64,000 bases of DNA from Ricinus communis (Eukaryota > Streptophyta > Magnoliopsida > Malpighiales > Euphorbiaceae): the NCBI RefSeq assembly GCF_019578655.1, contig NC_063257.1:28262362-28326361 (forward strand), read 5' to 3'. The translations under genes were made by a program, and so were the position numbers. Positions 47,530 through 59,892 of this stretch are shown here, piece by piece (position 1 is the stretch's first letter; each line of letters opens with the position of its first letter). The notes under the pieces were generated by a model. It was given only the letters and a program-made list of their open reading frames with translations, did not search any database and was not told where the DNA came from.

Positions 47530-49840
47530 TGTAACACCCCCATTACATGCTAACCAATATACATTAGCCAGAAAACATACAAGCGTCGTAGACTATATAC
47601 TACATGTAGATAGGTCAATATGCAGATTGTTAAGAATCAAGACACAAGGTTATTAATATATAAACATATGATTATACTTGAACATCATTTAACAAGTATT
47701 CAAAACATCTTCTTATGCCTTACAAGGCACACTTCTATATACATCACATAACTGCATACAAAATGCATCAGGAGGAGACTCCACAAAACTGGCCCAACCT
47801 GACAGAACTGCTAAAAGCTAGACTTCGGATACAACCAACGGATGCACTACTATTTACAAACCTGAAAAGAAAAATTTTGGAGAGGGGTGAGCCTCCACCA
47901 AGTAAATAAATAATCAACATAATCTATATCACATACACTTAATACAATTTCCACCCAATCACATAACTTACCATGATTCATAGTTTAGGTATAAATTCAT
48001 ACCATTCTACTCAATTTATTACAACCATCATAGAAGAAATACAATTCAACAATTATGGTTAGTTCTCACGGCTTGTGGATCCCCTTTAATGTGTTGCTCT
48101 GCCTCATCCTCACCTATCGCACACGTAAGCTGCTCCACCTCATCCTCACATTATACACTTTTATAGCCTCTCTAGGCTTTAGCCTCCCAATGCTTTATAT
48201 ATATATATATTTTTCACAGGGGAATCCACCATTCACATGCACATATGCAGTTAACATCACAATTCAATCATTTCACTTATATCATAATCAAGCAATAACA
48301 ATTATTCCACTCAACACCAATCATTTCCATCTCATTCATTCAAACATAAACAATATTAAGCAAACGCAACCATTCGCGGAACATTTGATTAAACATATGA
48401 GCATAGCAAATATTAACTATTTACTTACTCAAAATACACTTATTCCTTCAGCATATAAGAACCTCCTTTCTCCACAACTTCCTTTCCAGGCCTTTGAGTA
48501 CCTGTTAACACATTCATCAATTCACATTTCATGCATATTCCAAATATTCATGTAAATGCTAGTTCTAATGCATTACAAGATCATCCCCTCTCTAATTCAT
48601 AGGTCTAACTCTTCCTCTAAGACTCTCAATTACTGTTTTAATATCATATAAACATTTTCCATCTAGTTATATACCAATTTAACTCAAATTAACATCAAAT
48701 AAATTACATAAAACTAATCTCCAACATCTCTGTTTTCTAGACAGAATTTAGTACCAAGGTATATTTATTTCTGGGCAAAATTGGCTTAATAAAAAAATCT
48801 CATATTAAATAGACATATCCGTCTATGTGTCTAGTTTCATCACCAAAAAGAATTACTCAATTCCGACTTCTATAGATTTAATTATCTTCAAATTACTGAG
48901 CAAGGGTCATACGGCTAGTTGTACCCGAGTAGAAATCTGTTTGCTCAATTTAAGCAACCAAAACGGCAAAAATAGCGAAATCACAAAACTACAAAGTTAT
49001 AGAGGACTCTTCAAAATTTCCATAGACACCAATTAAGCTTAATTTGGACTCATATAACCCATGTTATGCCTAAAATACAGAACATCAAGGTTGCTGGAAT
49101 TTTGACAGTTTTCTATCTTGACATACTTAAACTTAAATCAAGCTTAATCTCTATGCAATCATTCAATACTCTACTAATTCATGATAATCAGACCTTTAAT
49201 TAATCAATGAGAGCATCAGATGAAGTTTTTCCAATTTGTAATCAATAACCCTAATGATAAATTAATAACACTCAAGTAACAACTTACCAATTTCAGCTTT
49301 TGGGTTGCTAATATGCTTAAATCCTTTAGCTTTAGCTTGGCTCCTTCAATAGTTGGCAAAATCCTATCTTAATTTTAAGTTTTTCTAGGTATTCCACTCC
49401 TCTCTCTTATTCCAAATTTTGTATTTTTTGGCCATGTACGAATTTTAGAGAAATGAAGAGGTAAAATGAGCTTGCTCATGGTTCCAATTTCCAAGATTCA
49501 TCTCTCAATGCCACCACCTACTTAAACTAGTTTTATCATCCTAAATTAATTCTTACTAACCATATATAGGCACTAACTTTTAATTGTATCTTTTAAGTCC
49601 AATCTATTTACCCAACCTTCAACTATTGGTTCAATTAAGTCTTAAGGCTTAATACACATAACCTAAGTACTTAATCAACTTATCTAAATTAATAATCTAA
49701 TATCATGCTTCTTATTCTCTACTTATAATTAATATATATTTGTTCTGATAAAATAAAAATATTATTGATATACCATCATATGCCCAATGATTAAATGTAA
49801 ATGCACATAACATGGATGATGAGAAAATGCAGGCGTTACA
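47530..49840 (-). repeat. R9 5' LTR
   Basis: 2,311 bp, from TGTAACACCCCC to GGCGTTACA, with inverted termini TGTAAC/GTTACA. The 166-codon frame at 48,055-48,555 is incidental; it is only partly open in the other LTR. Confidence 0.92.
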
Positions 49841-49845
49841 GTGGA

Positions 49846-50432
49846 CCCGTGACCGGCACTAGGGAATGGGTAGGCTTAAGGCCACCGAATCCCGTAGTAA
49901 GCTTGACACTCACTAACTCAATCAAATCTCATCTGAAATTAATATTATTAAAGCCATAAATTATCTTAATAGTTACATTCTACAAAAATACTTCAGTCTG
50001 CCAGAAAAAAAAGCGAGACCCGAAACTCATAAAATTTACAACTGATACATCTATTATTACCACTGCGGAGAATCTAAGATTTACCAATTTACATACCAAA
50101 TCAAATACATCACCCGATGATGAAGGAGTCGGGTTACTAAATAAGAGTCGCGGGAAGACTAACAGTCACGCATCTGAAAAAAAAAATTGAGACTGTCAGT
50201 CTCAAGAGTGAGTTAAAATCAAATAATCTGGAGACTATTGCAGTCTTCACAGAAAATATTAATTATTCAAATTAGTATATCAAACCATGCACATAAATAC
50301 CAATCATACTATAATCATACCATAATAAATAAATAAATAAAAATATATTTTTATTTTTACGGGACGAGTGGCTCAGTAGAACCCTAACCCCAAATTCTAG
50401 TAGCCTTTCGGCTCTCTTAATCCAACAGAGCT
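49846..50432 (-). other. R10 LTR sequence without gene
   Basis: R10 resumes after R9 with 'CCCGTGACCGGCACTAGGGAATGG', a string typical of many plant gypsy LTR ends. No coding signal. Confidence 0.6.
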
Positions 50433-50655
50433 GGCGCCCAGAGAGCGTTGCTCGATTAGGGTCCTTAACTCCGGCCTGAACACTTGAATTCCAACTAAGT
50501 CGACGCCCAGAGAGCGTTGCTCGATCAGGGACCTTAACTCCGGCCTGAACACTTGAATTCCAACTAAGCCGGCGCCCAGAGAGCGTTGCTCGATCAGGGA
50601 CCTTAACTCCGGCAATCAACTGAACTCAGCCCAGAGAGCAATGCTCGATCAGGGC
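50433..50655 (-). repeat. 69-bp tandem repeat inside the R10 LTR
   Basis: Three units start at 50,433, 50,502 and 50,571 with 'CGCCCAGAGAGCGTTGCTCG' and contain 'CCTTAACTCCGGCCTGAACA'; the third diverges, and a fourth partial copy starts at about 50,629. 69 bp is 23 codons, so both strands show a repeating incidental frame (50,272-50,619). Confidence 0.9.
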
Positions 50656-51539
50656 AAACAAATCCATAATAACCTTATTACCTGTCTTTGATCATTACCG
50701 GTGCGCACGCGGTCCTGATGTAACCCACCAGGTGGCATGTTCTACAAAAGCCTCATCCCAAATCACATTCAACAAATATAATAATAATCATGGTCTAGCA
50801 AAATTATTAAACACATATCGAAATAAAAAATCAGAATTTCGAGGAAACAACGTGCGATATGTGGAAAAATAATAATAACAATTGTGTGAATATAACATTA
50901 ACTATCAAAATAGTGATATAATATTACTAGTAACAATATTGAAATTTATCTCAGCAAATAATAATTAAATGAAATTATTTATATTGCGATACTAATAATC
51001 ATACTAAATATGAATTTCAAGATAGCATATCAAAATTAGGTCTGGCAATAGTGTAGAGATTATATGACTTTAACTCACAAAATTGGGTGACCTCCTAGCT
51101 CTGCTCCGGTGCCTCGGTTGGAGCGAGCCGAGCAAATGGACTATCTAGTCACGGAAAACAATTCATCAAAACGCTGAAACAATCGATCATTAATCCTAGG
51201 TCTAGACTCCTAGGACTGACTGTCTAAGAATCTTGACTCGGAAGAATTCTACCAAAAATCCGGCAGAACCTCCCCTACAACACGGACATTACCCCCCGTA
51301 AAAACGGGTCCAGGACCTGCCAGAAAAACACTTCAAATATTCAACAATTCAAACAACGGGAGTCGGGTCCCCAAACTTCACTATTTTTCCCGACTCCGCC
51401 ACACAGCACAAAAAACACGACTATGGCAGACAGTCCGACAAACAATTATTTTTGACTCACAAATATCATCAACTACTCAACACAATCAATAGACACACAA
51501 ATTAAATCAAAGAATTCCAAAATTACGGGCCAGAAAAAA
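50656..51539 (-). other. R10 LTR sequence without gene
   Basis: AT-rich, then mixed sequence with no recognisable motif or coding domain. Confidence 0.5.
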
Positions 51540-52100
51540 TTACCGAGACGCTCGGTCGTTCCGTCGACTCGCCTCAGACCGCCAGAGTCCGATCGATGAT
51601 CCGAACACACCATAGGACTCACAACGACGCGGTGATGACGATCCCTGCTTCCGATTTTTCGATCTGACACCCCATCATCCGAAGAGATTTACGGACGATC
51701 TCGGCCATCGATTTGCAAATGAAGTCCGATCGCCACGAAACCGGTGCCATTTCAAAGCTTGAGCTGAGGAGAGTCGGGATATGTCCTCCGATCATCCATA
51801 GCTCGCCGAAGCTCACCGAAAAAGCCCAAAAACCTCGGCTGCCTCTATTTTCTCTCTCCACCGTGAACCTCCATTTCCGGCCACCATTGTTGACACCGCC
51901 GCCGCCAAAACAAAGCTAAGGCCGAGAGGAGTCGATCGGCACCAAGATCAGCGACCACCGACGCGAGCCGGCAAGGAAGCTTCGGCCATCTTCCTCCTCG
52001 CAAGCATCGCCGCTGCTCACTGCTGGCCGACGCCTCTCACGGCCGCCCAGACGGACGGCCCGACGCTGCAGCTCCTTCCTCTGCGCACTCCTCTCTCTCC
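51540..52100 (-). other. GC-rich island inside the R10 LTR
   Basis: A sharp rise in C+G and CpG ('CGGTCGTTCCGTCGACTCG', 'GCCGCCGCC') in an otherwise AT-rich window. It is in U3/R-like territory of the LTR. Frames in it (51,473-51,919) have no family match. A promoter-proximal role is possible. Confidence 0.5.
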
Positions 52101-52878
52101 CCCGACATCTCTCTTCCTTTTTCTTCTTCTTCCCCGATTTTCTTTCCCTTCAATATCGACATTTGACCCCTGAACTTTTCCTTATTACAATTGGGTTCCT
52201 CAACTTCCTTAATTACTTACAATTTCATCCTGCAGAATTTCAACTTAACCCCTAAACTTTCTTTTATCCTTTCAATTAAGCTCCTAACTATTTAATTTAG
52301 CCAAATCCGAATTATTGAAAATACATATTTACATAAATACCCCTGACCGACATATTTATTTACAAAAATACCAAACTCACAAATTTCCATTAAAACCGCA
52401 TAAAAATAAAATTATACTTTCAATCCTTATTCCAAAATAAATTCTCAATTTTGTCCTAACACAAAATTAAATTAAATAACCAAATTACTAATTATTTTCC
52501 AACTTAAATTTTAATACCACTAGTTAATTAAAATACCAATTTCTCCAAAATTCTTTTATAAAAACATCCTTTATAATTTCTTCCAAAATTTTCCAATATA
52601 TATAATTTTATTTATACATATACATATACATTGGGAAAAAATTAGAATAACCAAAAATATATTCTACCCTTCAAATAATTTACTTAATTAATTCTTAAAA
52701 TTCCAAGTAATTGGGTATAGAAAAAGTAATTCATTCAATTGACTAATATTAAAATTTCCATTAAATCTTTTCAAATTAAACCAAATAAAAATAAAGTTAA
52801 ATTAATTCAAATAAAAACTCATTTATTAATCATTATTAATATTATCTCTATTAAAGAAAAAATTTTCCAGGTATTACA
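52101..52878 (-). other. R10 LTR, outer AT-rich end
   Basis: Very AT-rich sequence ending in CAGGTATTACA at the satellite boundary. No gene is supported. Confidence 0.6.
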
Positions 52879-55800
52879 ACTTTTACGGGGTTATAAATAT
52901 AAACGTTTTACGTTGTTATTTTTTTATATTGATAAATATACAAATTTTACGGGGTCGTTTTCTCATATTAAATTATTAGCAGTATTATGGGTTGTTTTCT
53001 CAGATTCATAAATATACACGTTTTACGGGGTTATTTTCTTATATCAATAAATATACCACTTTTATAGGGTTGTTTACACATATTATAAAATTAACCCATT
53101 TAAGAGGTTATGCTCTCATACTCACAAATATACCAAAATTACGGGGTTATTTTCTCTAATTGATAAATATCCCCGTTTTACTCAGACTCGCAGTTTCACT
53201 ACTTTTACAGGGTTGTTTTATCGGATTCATAAATATACACGTTTTACGGGGTTATTTTCTTATATTGATAAATATACCACTTTTACGGGGTCGTTTTCAC
53301 ATACTAAATTAATAGCTCTATTATGGGTTGTTTTCTCAAATTCATAAATATACACGTTTTACGGATTTTTTTTCTTATACCGACAAACATACTGCTATTA
53401 CAAGGTTATTTTCTCATATTATAAAATTAACCCATATAAGGGGTTGTTTTCTCAAATTCATAAATATAAACGTTTTACGGGTTTTTTTTCTTATATCAAC
53501 AAACATACCGCTATTACGAGGTTATTTTCTCATATTATAAAATTAACCCATATAAGGGGTTGTTTTCTCATACTCACAAATATACCACAATTACGGGGTT
53601 ATTTCCTCAAATTCATAAATATCCTCGCATTACGGGGTTTTTTCACATATTAAAAAATTTATCCATTCCATGAGGCTGTTTTGTGATATTAAAAAGTTTA
53701 CCCGTTCTACGAGGTTGTTCTCTTGGACTCGCAATTACACTACTTTTACGGGGTTGTTTTCTCAAATTCATAAATATACATGTTTTACGGGGTGATTTCT
53801 TATATTTATAAATATACCACTTTTACGCGGTCGTTTTCTCATACTAGGTTATTAGCATTATTCTAGGGTTGTTTTCTAAAATTTATAAATTACACGTTTT
53901 ATGGAGTTATTTTCTTATATCGACAAGGATTACCCTTTGAAGGGGTTGTTTACTCATATTATAAAATTAACCTATTTAAGGGGTTATTTTCTCATACTCA
54001 TAAATATACCAAAATTACAGGGTTATTTTCTCCGATTGATAAACATCCCCGTATTACGTGGTTGTTTTCTCATATTAAAAAATTTACACCTGTAACGGGG
54101 TTGTTATCACATATTAAAAAATTTACCCCTTTATAAGGCTCTTTTCTCAGACTCGCAATTAAACTACTTTTACGGGGATTTTTTCTCATATTCATAAATA
54201 TACACGTTTTACGAGGTTATTTTCTTACATTGACAAATATGACTCTTTTATGGGGTTATTTTCTCATATTATAAAATTAGCCCATTTAAGGGGTTGTTTC
54301 TCATACTCACAAATATACCAAAATTTCGGAGTTATTTCCTCAGATTCATAAATATCCTCGTATTACGGGGTTGTTTTCACATATTAAAAAAATTACACCT
54401 TCCACAAGGTTGTTTTCTCATATTAAAAAGTTTACCCGTTCTACGAGGCTATTCTCTTAGACTTGCAATTACACTACTGTTTTACGAGGTTATTTTCTTA
54501 TATCGACAAATATACCCCTTATACGGGGTTGTTTTCTCATATTATAAAATTAACCCGTCTAAGGGGTTGTTTTCTCATACTTACAAATATACCATAATTA
54601 TGGGAATATTTCTTTTGATTCATAAATATCCATGTATTACGGGGTTGTTTTCACATATTAAAAAATTTAGCCCTTCTACGAGGCTGTTTTCTCATATTAA
54701 AAAAATTATCTGTTCTACGAGGCTATTTTGTGATACTCCAAATTACACTACTTTTACGGGGTGTTTTCTTAAATTGATAAATATACACATTTTTCGGGGT
54801 TATTTTCTTATATTGACAAATATGCCCCTTTTACGGGGTTGTTTTCTCATAGTATAAAATTAACCCATTTAAAGGGTTGTTTCTCATACTCACAAATATA
54901 CCAAAATTACGGGGTTATTTCCTTAGATTCATGAATATCTCCGTATTACGGGGTTATTTTCATATATTAAAAAATTTGCCCCTTCTACAAGGTTGTTTTC
55001 TCATATTGAAAGATTTATACGTTCTACAAGGTTGTTTTTTGAGACTTCCAATTACACAACATTTATGGGGTTATTTTTCGAGATTCATAAATACACACGT
55101 TTCAGGGAGTTATTTTCTTATATTGACAAATATACAACTTTTACGGGGTTGTTTTCTCATATTATAAAATTAACCCATTTAAGAGGTTGTTTTCCCATAC
55201 ACACAAATATACCAAAATTGCGGGGTTATTTTGTCTGATTGATAAATTTCCTCGTATTACGGGGTTATTTTCTAATATTTATAAATATACCCCTCTAACG
55301 GGGTTGTTATCTCATATTAAAAAATTTACCCCTTTTATGAGGCTGTTTTCTCAGACTCGCAATTAAACTACTTTTATTGGGATTTTTTCTCATATTCATA
55401 AATATTCACGTTTTACGGAATTATTTTCTTATATTAATAAATATTCCACTTTTACGGGGTTGTTTTCTCATATTAAATTATTAACACTATTATAGGGTTG
55501 TTTTCTCAAATTCATAAATATACATGTTTTACGAGGTTATTTTATTATATAGACAAATATACCCCTTTTACGGGGTTGTTTTCTCATATTATAAAATTAA
55601 CCCATTTAAGGGGTGGTTTTCTCATACTCACAAATATACCAAAATTACGGGATTATTTTCTCCGATTGATAAATAACCTCGTATTACGGTGTTGTTTTGA
55701 AATATTTATAAATATACCCCTCTTACGGGGTTGTTTTCTCATATTAAAAAATTTACCCCTTCTACGAGGCTGTTTTATCAGACTCGCAATTACACTACTT

Positions 55801-57188
55801 TTACAGGGTTATTTTCTCATATTCATAAATATACATGTTTTACGTTGTTATTTTCTTATATTGATAAATATACAAATTTTACGGGGTCATTTTCTCATAT
55901 TAAATTATTAGCAGTATTATGGGTTATTTTTTCAAATTCATAAATATACACGTTTTCCGGGGTTATTTTCTTATATCAACAAATATACCACTTTTACGGG
56001 GTTGTTTACACATATTATAAAATTAACCCATTTAAGAGGTTATGCTCTTATACTCACAAATATACCAAAATTGTGGGGTTATTTTCTCCGATTGATAAAT
56101 ATCCCAGGATTACGGGGTTGTTTCTCATATTAAAAAATTTACCCCTAATACGACGCTTTTTTCTTAGACTCGCAATTTCACTACTTTTACAGGGTTGTTT
56201 TCTCGGATTCATAAATATACACGTTTTACGGGGTTATTTTCTTATATTGATAAATATACCACTTTTATGGAGTCGTTTTCACATACTAAATTATTAGCTC
56301 TATTATGGGTTGTTTTCTCAAATTCATAAATATACACGTTTTACGGGATTTTTTTCTTATATCAACAAACATATCGCTATTACGAGGTTATTTTCTCATA
56401 TTATAAAATTAACCCATATAAGGGTTTATTTTCTCATACTCACAAATATACCACAATTACGGGTTATTTCCTCAGATTCATAAATATCCTCGTATTACGG
56501 GGTTGTTTGCACATATTAAAAAATTAATCCCTTCCATGAGGTTGTTTTGTGATATTAAAAAGTTTACCCATTCTACGAGGTTGTTCTCTTCGACTCGCAA
56601 TTACACTACTTTTACGGGGTTGTTTTATCAGATTCATAAATATACATGTTTTACGAGGTGATTTCTTATATTTATAAATATACCACTTTTACGCGGTCGT
56701 TTTCTCATACTAGATTATTAGCATTATTCTAGTGTAGTTTTCTCAAATTTATAAATTACATGTTTTACGGAGTTATTTTCTTATATCGACAAGGATTACC
56801 CTTTGAAGGGGTTGTTTACTCATATTATAAAATTAACCTATTTAAGGGGTTATTTTCTCATACTCACAAATACACCAAAATTACAGGGTTATTTTCTCCG
56901 ATTGATAAACATCCCCGTATTACGGGGTTATTTACTCATATTAAAAAATTTACCCCTAATATGACACTATTTTCTCAAACTGGCAATTACACTACTTTTA
57001 CAGTGTTGTTTTCTCAAATTCATAAATATACATGTTTTACAGGGTTATTTTCTTATATTGATAAATATACCACTTTTACGGGGTTGTTTTCTCATACTAA
57101 ATTATTAGCACTGTTAAGGGGTTATTTTCTTGAATTCATAAATATACACGTTTTTACGGGGTTATTTTCTTATATCGACAAACATACC
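52879..57188 (+). repeat. 39-bp satellite array, block 2 (~4.3 kb)
   Basis: The same subunits and order as block 1. Rare variants recur about 2.9 kb apart within the block: 'GCAGTATTATGGG' at 52,979 and 55,911, and 'AAGGATTACCCTTTGAAGG' at 53,925 and 56,791. Segments at 54,300-55,800 closely match 38,890-40,374. Confidence 0.95.
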
Positions 57189-57969
57189 TGATGTGGAAAT
57201 GGAATAGGACCGTTTTGGAATGAGTTTGAGTATTTTGAATTGTAGGGAACAAATAAAAGAACAAGGATAGAATGCACAAGTTTGAAACTGATTCAACGAT
57301 GTGACTGTTTTTTTTTTTTTTTGTTTAGCAACACAAAACACTAAGTAAAGCACTCTCAAACTTCTACTCTCAAACACTAAGTAGTAAGAGCAAAAGGGCG
57401 TGTAAACACAAAGTAAAACACTTAGAATAATTTCATAAAGAAATCAGATTTTGTTTTCAACTCTCAATGCCTATAACACTTGGCCATGAGTTCTATTTAT
57501 ACTTAACCACTAGAAGAGTTACATGACATAGATAAACTCTTCAACTTCCTCCTAAAAATTGACCAGCCACAAGGATTAACATTCCCTTGTAACATCCCTA
57601 ATTAAACATCAAATAAAAGTGCTAAATAAAGAAAATCTTTGTAACAGCTATTAAAGGCTGATTATAAAGGTTTTATTACACACTTAAAACTGAAATTCCA
57701 ATAGCAAATTAAACAAGGAATAACTCCAAAAACGTCCACCTTTATGAACAGCAAAAACTGAACATAATGAGCAGCAAATATTCCCCTTTTCAAGCCTTTA
57801 TTCAACCATCCAATTAAGGCAAGTGATACAGGTTTGTTTTGATGAGAATCCCATGAAATATTCTGATCTTTGCTTAGCATTTTCATGCACTAGCAAGGCA
57901 TGGACCGTAGCATAATTATCTTGCACTTGAGCTGTGTGATGGACCTCTTGTTGGACTAATTCCATATCA
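57189..57969 (-). repeat. R11 3' LTR
   Basis: It starts TGATGTGGAAATGG and ends ATTCCATATCA. The final ~170 bp (57,798-57,969) are also coding sequence, because the pol frame runs through the PPT into the LTR. Confidence 0.9.
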
Positions 57970-59892
57970 TTCTCCCCCTCTTCGAAAATGTTTGTCCTCA
58001 AACTTTCATTATCAAGATATGGAGTTAAATTCCCCACATTGAAAGTTGCACTTACACCACCATACTCACTTGGAAGTTCAAGTTTATAAGCACTTTCTCC
58101 AATCTTTTCTAACACACGAAATGGACCATCTGACCTAGGCCTGAGTTTGTTTTTCCTAAGATTAGGAAAATGTTCCTTCTTCAAATGTAACCACACTAGA
58201 TCACCCTTAGCAAAGGTAGGTTGTTTTCTTCTCTTGTTAGCTCTTGCCTTGTAAACTGCATTCATTGCTTCAATTTTCTCCTTAACTTGAGTACATGTTT
58301 TCTGAAATGCTTCCCATCTTTTCTTTGAATCAATATGGACTAAGTCCTTTCTTGGCAATGGAACAAGTTCAACAGGAAGAAGAGGATTAACCCCATAGAC
58401 CACCTCAAAAGGAGCATGACTTGTAGTTGAAGAAGATGATCTATTATAGGCAAATTCAGCATGTGCCAACTTGATATCCCAATCTTTTTGTGTTTTACTC
58501 AGAAGTCCACGCAACAAAGATCCAAGTGTTTTTTATTAGTCACTTCCGTTTGGCCATCAGTTTGAGGATGATGAGAAGTACTAAAAAGAAGCTTAGTACC
58601 TACCAACTTCCATAAAATTCTCCAAAAGTGACTTAGGAATTTAGAATCCTTATCTGAAACAATTGATCTTGGAACACCATGCAAATGAATGATCTCACGA
58701 AAATACAAGTCAGCAACTTTGGATGCATCATCCGTCTTATGGCACGGAACAAAGTGATCCATCTTTGAAAATCGATCAACCACCACCATGATGCTATCCT
58801 TTCCCCTTTGAGTCTTGGAAGCCCCACAATAAAGTTCATACTTACACTTTCCCAAGGGGCATCAGGGATGGGTAAGGGATTGTAGAGACCTTTATGGAAG
58901 GTACTCTTAGACTTTTGACAAGTAGAACATCTCTCCACTACATGAGTCACGTCTTTTATCATGTGTGGCCAATAAAAGTGTTCATTGAGTATGTCCATGG
59001 TCTTGTGAACACCAAAGTGACCACCAATTCCACCTCCATGGACTTCCCTAATCAAAAGCTCACGAACACCACACTTAGGGACACAAAGTTTATTCCCTTT
59101 AAATAAGAAACCATCTTGAACTATGAACTCCCATGTAGGCTTTTGAAATACAGTAGCAAAGTGTTCATCATTCTCATATAGACCTTTTAAATGTTCAAAG
59201 CCTAGAACTTGAGTATGGACAGTAGCAAATAGGTAATGTCTCCTTGAGAGAGCATCCGCAACAACATTGTTCGTTCCCCCCTTATACTTCTAATGGAAAG
59301 TGAAAGATTGCAGGAACTCTACCCATTTGGCATGTCGATGATTCAGCTTTTGTTGGCCATGTATGTACTTCAAGGCCTCATGATGATCATAGTTGGAATA
59401 ATTCAGCTTGGCTCCACTTAGTTTCTCACTAAAGTAGCAAACTGGACGCTTCTCTTGAATAAGGATAGCTCCAATACCCATGCCGCTTGCATCACATTGC
59501 ACTTCAAAAAGCTTGTCAAAATCTGGAAGAGCAAGGATGGGTGCATTGCATAATTTTGTTTTGACTTCTTCAAAGGATTTTTGGGCCGCTTCACTCCATT
59601 TGAACTCTCCTTTCTTCATTAACTCTGTCATCGGGGCTGTAATTGTTGAGAAGTTCTTGATGAAGACTCTATAGAAAGAAGCAAGGCCATGAAAGCTCCT
59701 AACTTCATGAACATCCTTTGGAACTAACCATGTGGAAATGGCCTTCACTTTCTCCGGATCAACCTGTATCCCTTCACTACAAACAATGTATCCTAGGAAA
59801 GAAATACTATTACACATGAAAGTATATTTTTTCATTTTTCCATACAACTTGTGAGTTCTCAATTTTTCAAATAAATCTCTCAAATGCAACAT
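57798..59892 (-). pseudogene. R11 pol remnant: RT C-terminus, RNase H, integrase
   Basis: From 59,892: RT thumb and connection ([51 protein letters not shown]). RNase H has [19 protein letters not shown] and YFSEKLSG, then a second loss: NYSNYD is joined to [15 protein letters not shown] stop lies at 59,290. Integrase: H..H..C..C (about 59,050-58,920), [12 protein letters not shown], a frameshift near 58,820, [37 protein letters not shown], another frameshift near 58,510, then AFKKGD-like and KLRPRSDGPFRVLEKIGES (GPF module). The last frame (58,517-57,798) ends inside the LTR. The RT palm with YxDD is absent. Confidence 0.87.
57970..57983 (-). other. R11 polypurine tract
   Basis: On the minus strand GAAGAGGGGGAGAA directly precedes the LTR start TGATATGG. 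It is part of the open pol frame (EEGEND). Confidence 0.88.

Larger units (their letters stand above)
40396..49840 (-). mobile_element. R9: Tekay/Del-type chromovirus with both LTRs
   Basis: The ~9.45-kb element has two ~2.31-kb LTRs, a tRNA-Met PBS, gag, protease, RT, RNase H, integrase, a chromodomain and a PPT, all on the minus strand. Target-site duplication GTGGA lies at 40,391-40,395 and 49,841-49,845. It is inserted 21 bp from one end of R10. Long LTRs and an integrase C-terminal chromodomain fit the Tekay/Del clade. Gag and pol carry many stops and frameshifts, so it is not autonomous. Confidence 0.92.
40375..52878 (-). mobile_element. R10: solo LTR (~3.05 kb) inserted in the satellite, containing R9
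   Basis: The left terminus TGTCACGACCCACTC (40,375) and the right terminus CAGGTATTACA (ending 52,878) form TG...CA ends. ACTTT flanks both (40,370-40,374 and 52,879-52,883), and joining the flanks restores a normal satellite subunit E/F boundary. Without R9 the insert is 21 + about 3,033 bp, with no gag, pol or second LTR, as expected for a solo LTR left by LTR-LTR recombination. The TGTAATACC...GGGTCGTGACA order suggests the minus strand as sense. Confidence 0.85.

Noticed and set aside
40919..48555. Shared frames 40,919-41,164 and 48,055-48,555 as a conserved gene
   Set aside because: They lie at the same place in the two R9 LTRs, and their lengths differ because of substitutions; it is LTR sequence.
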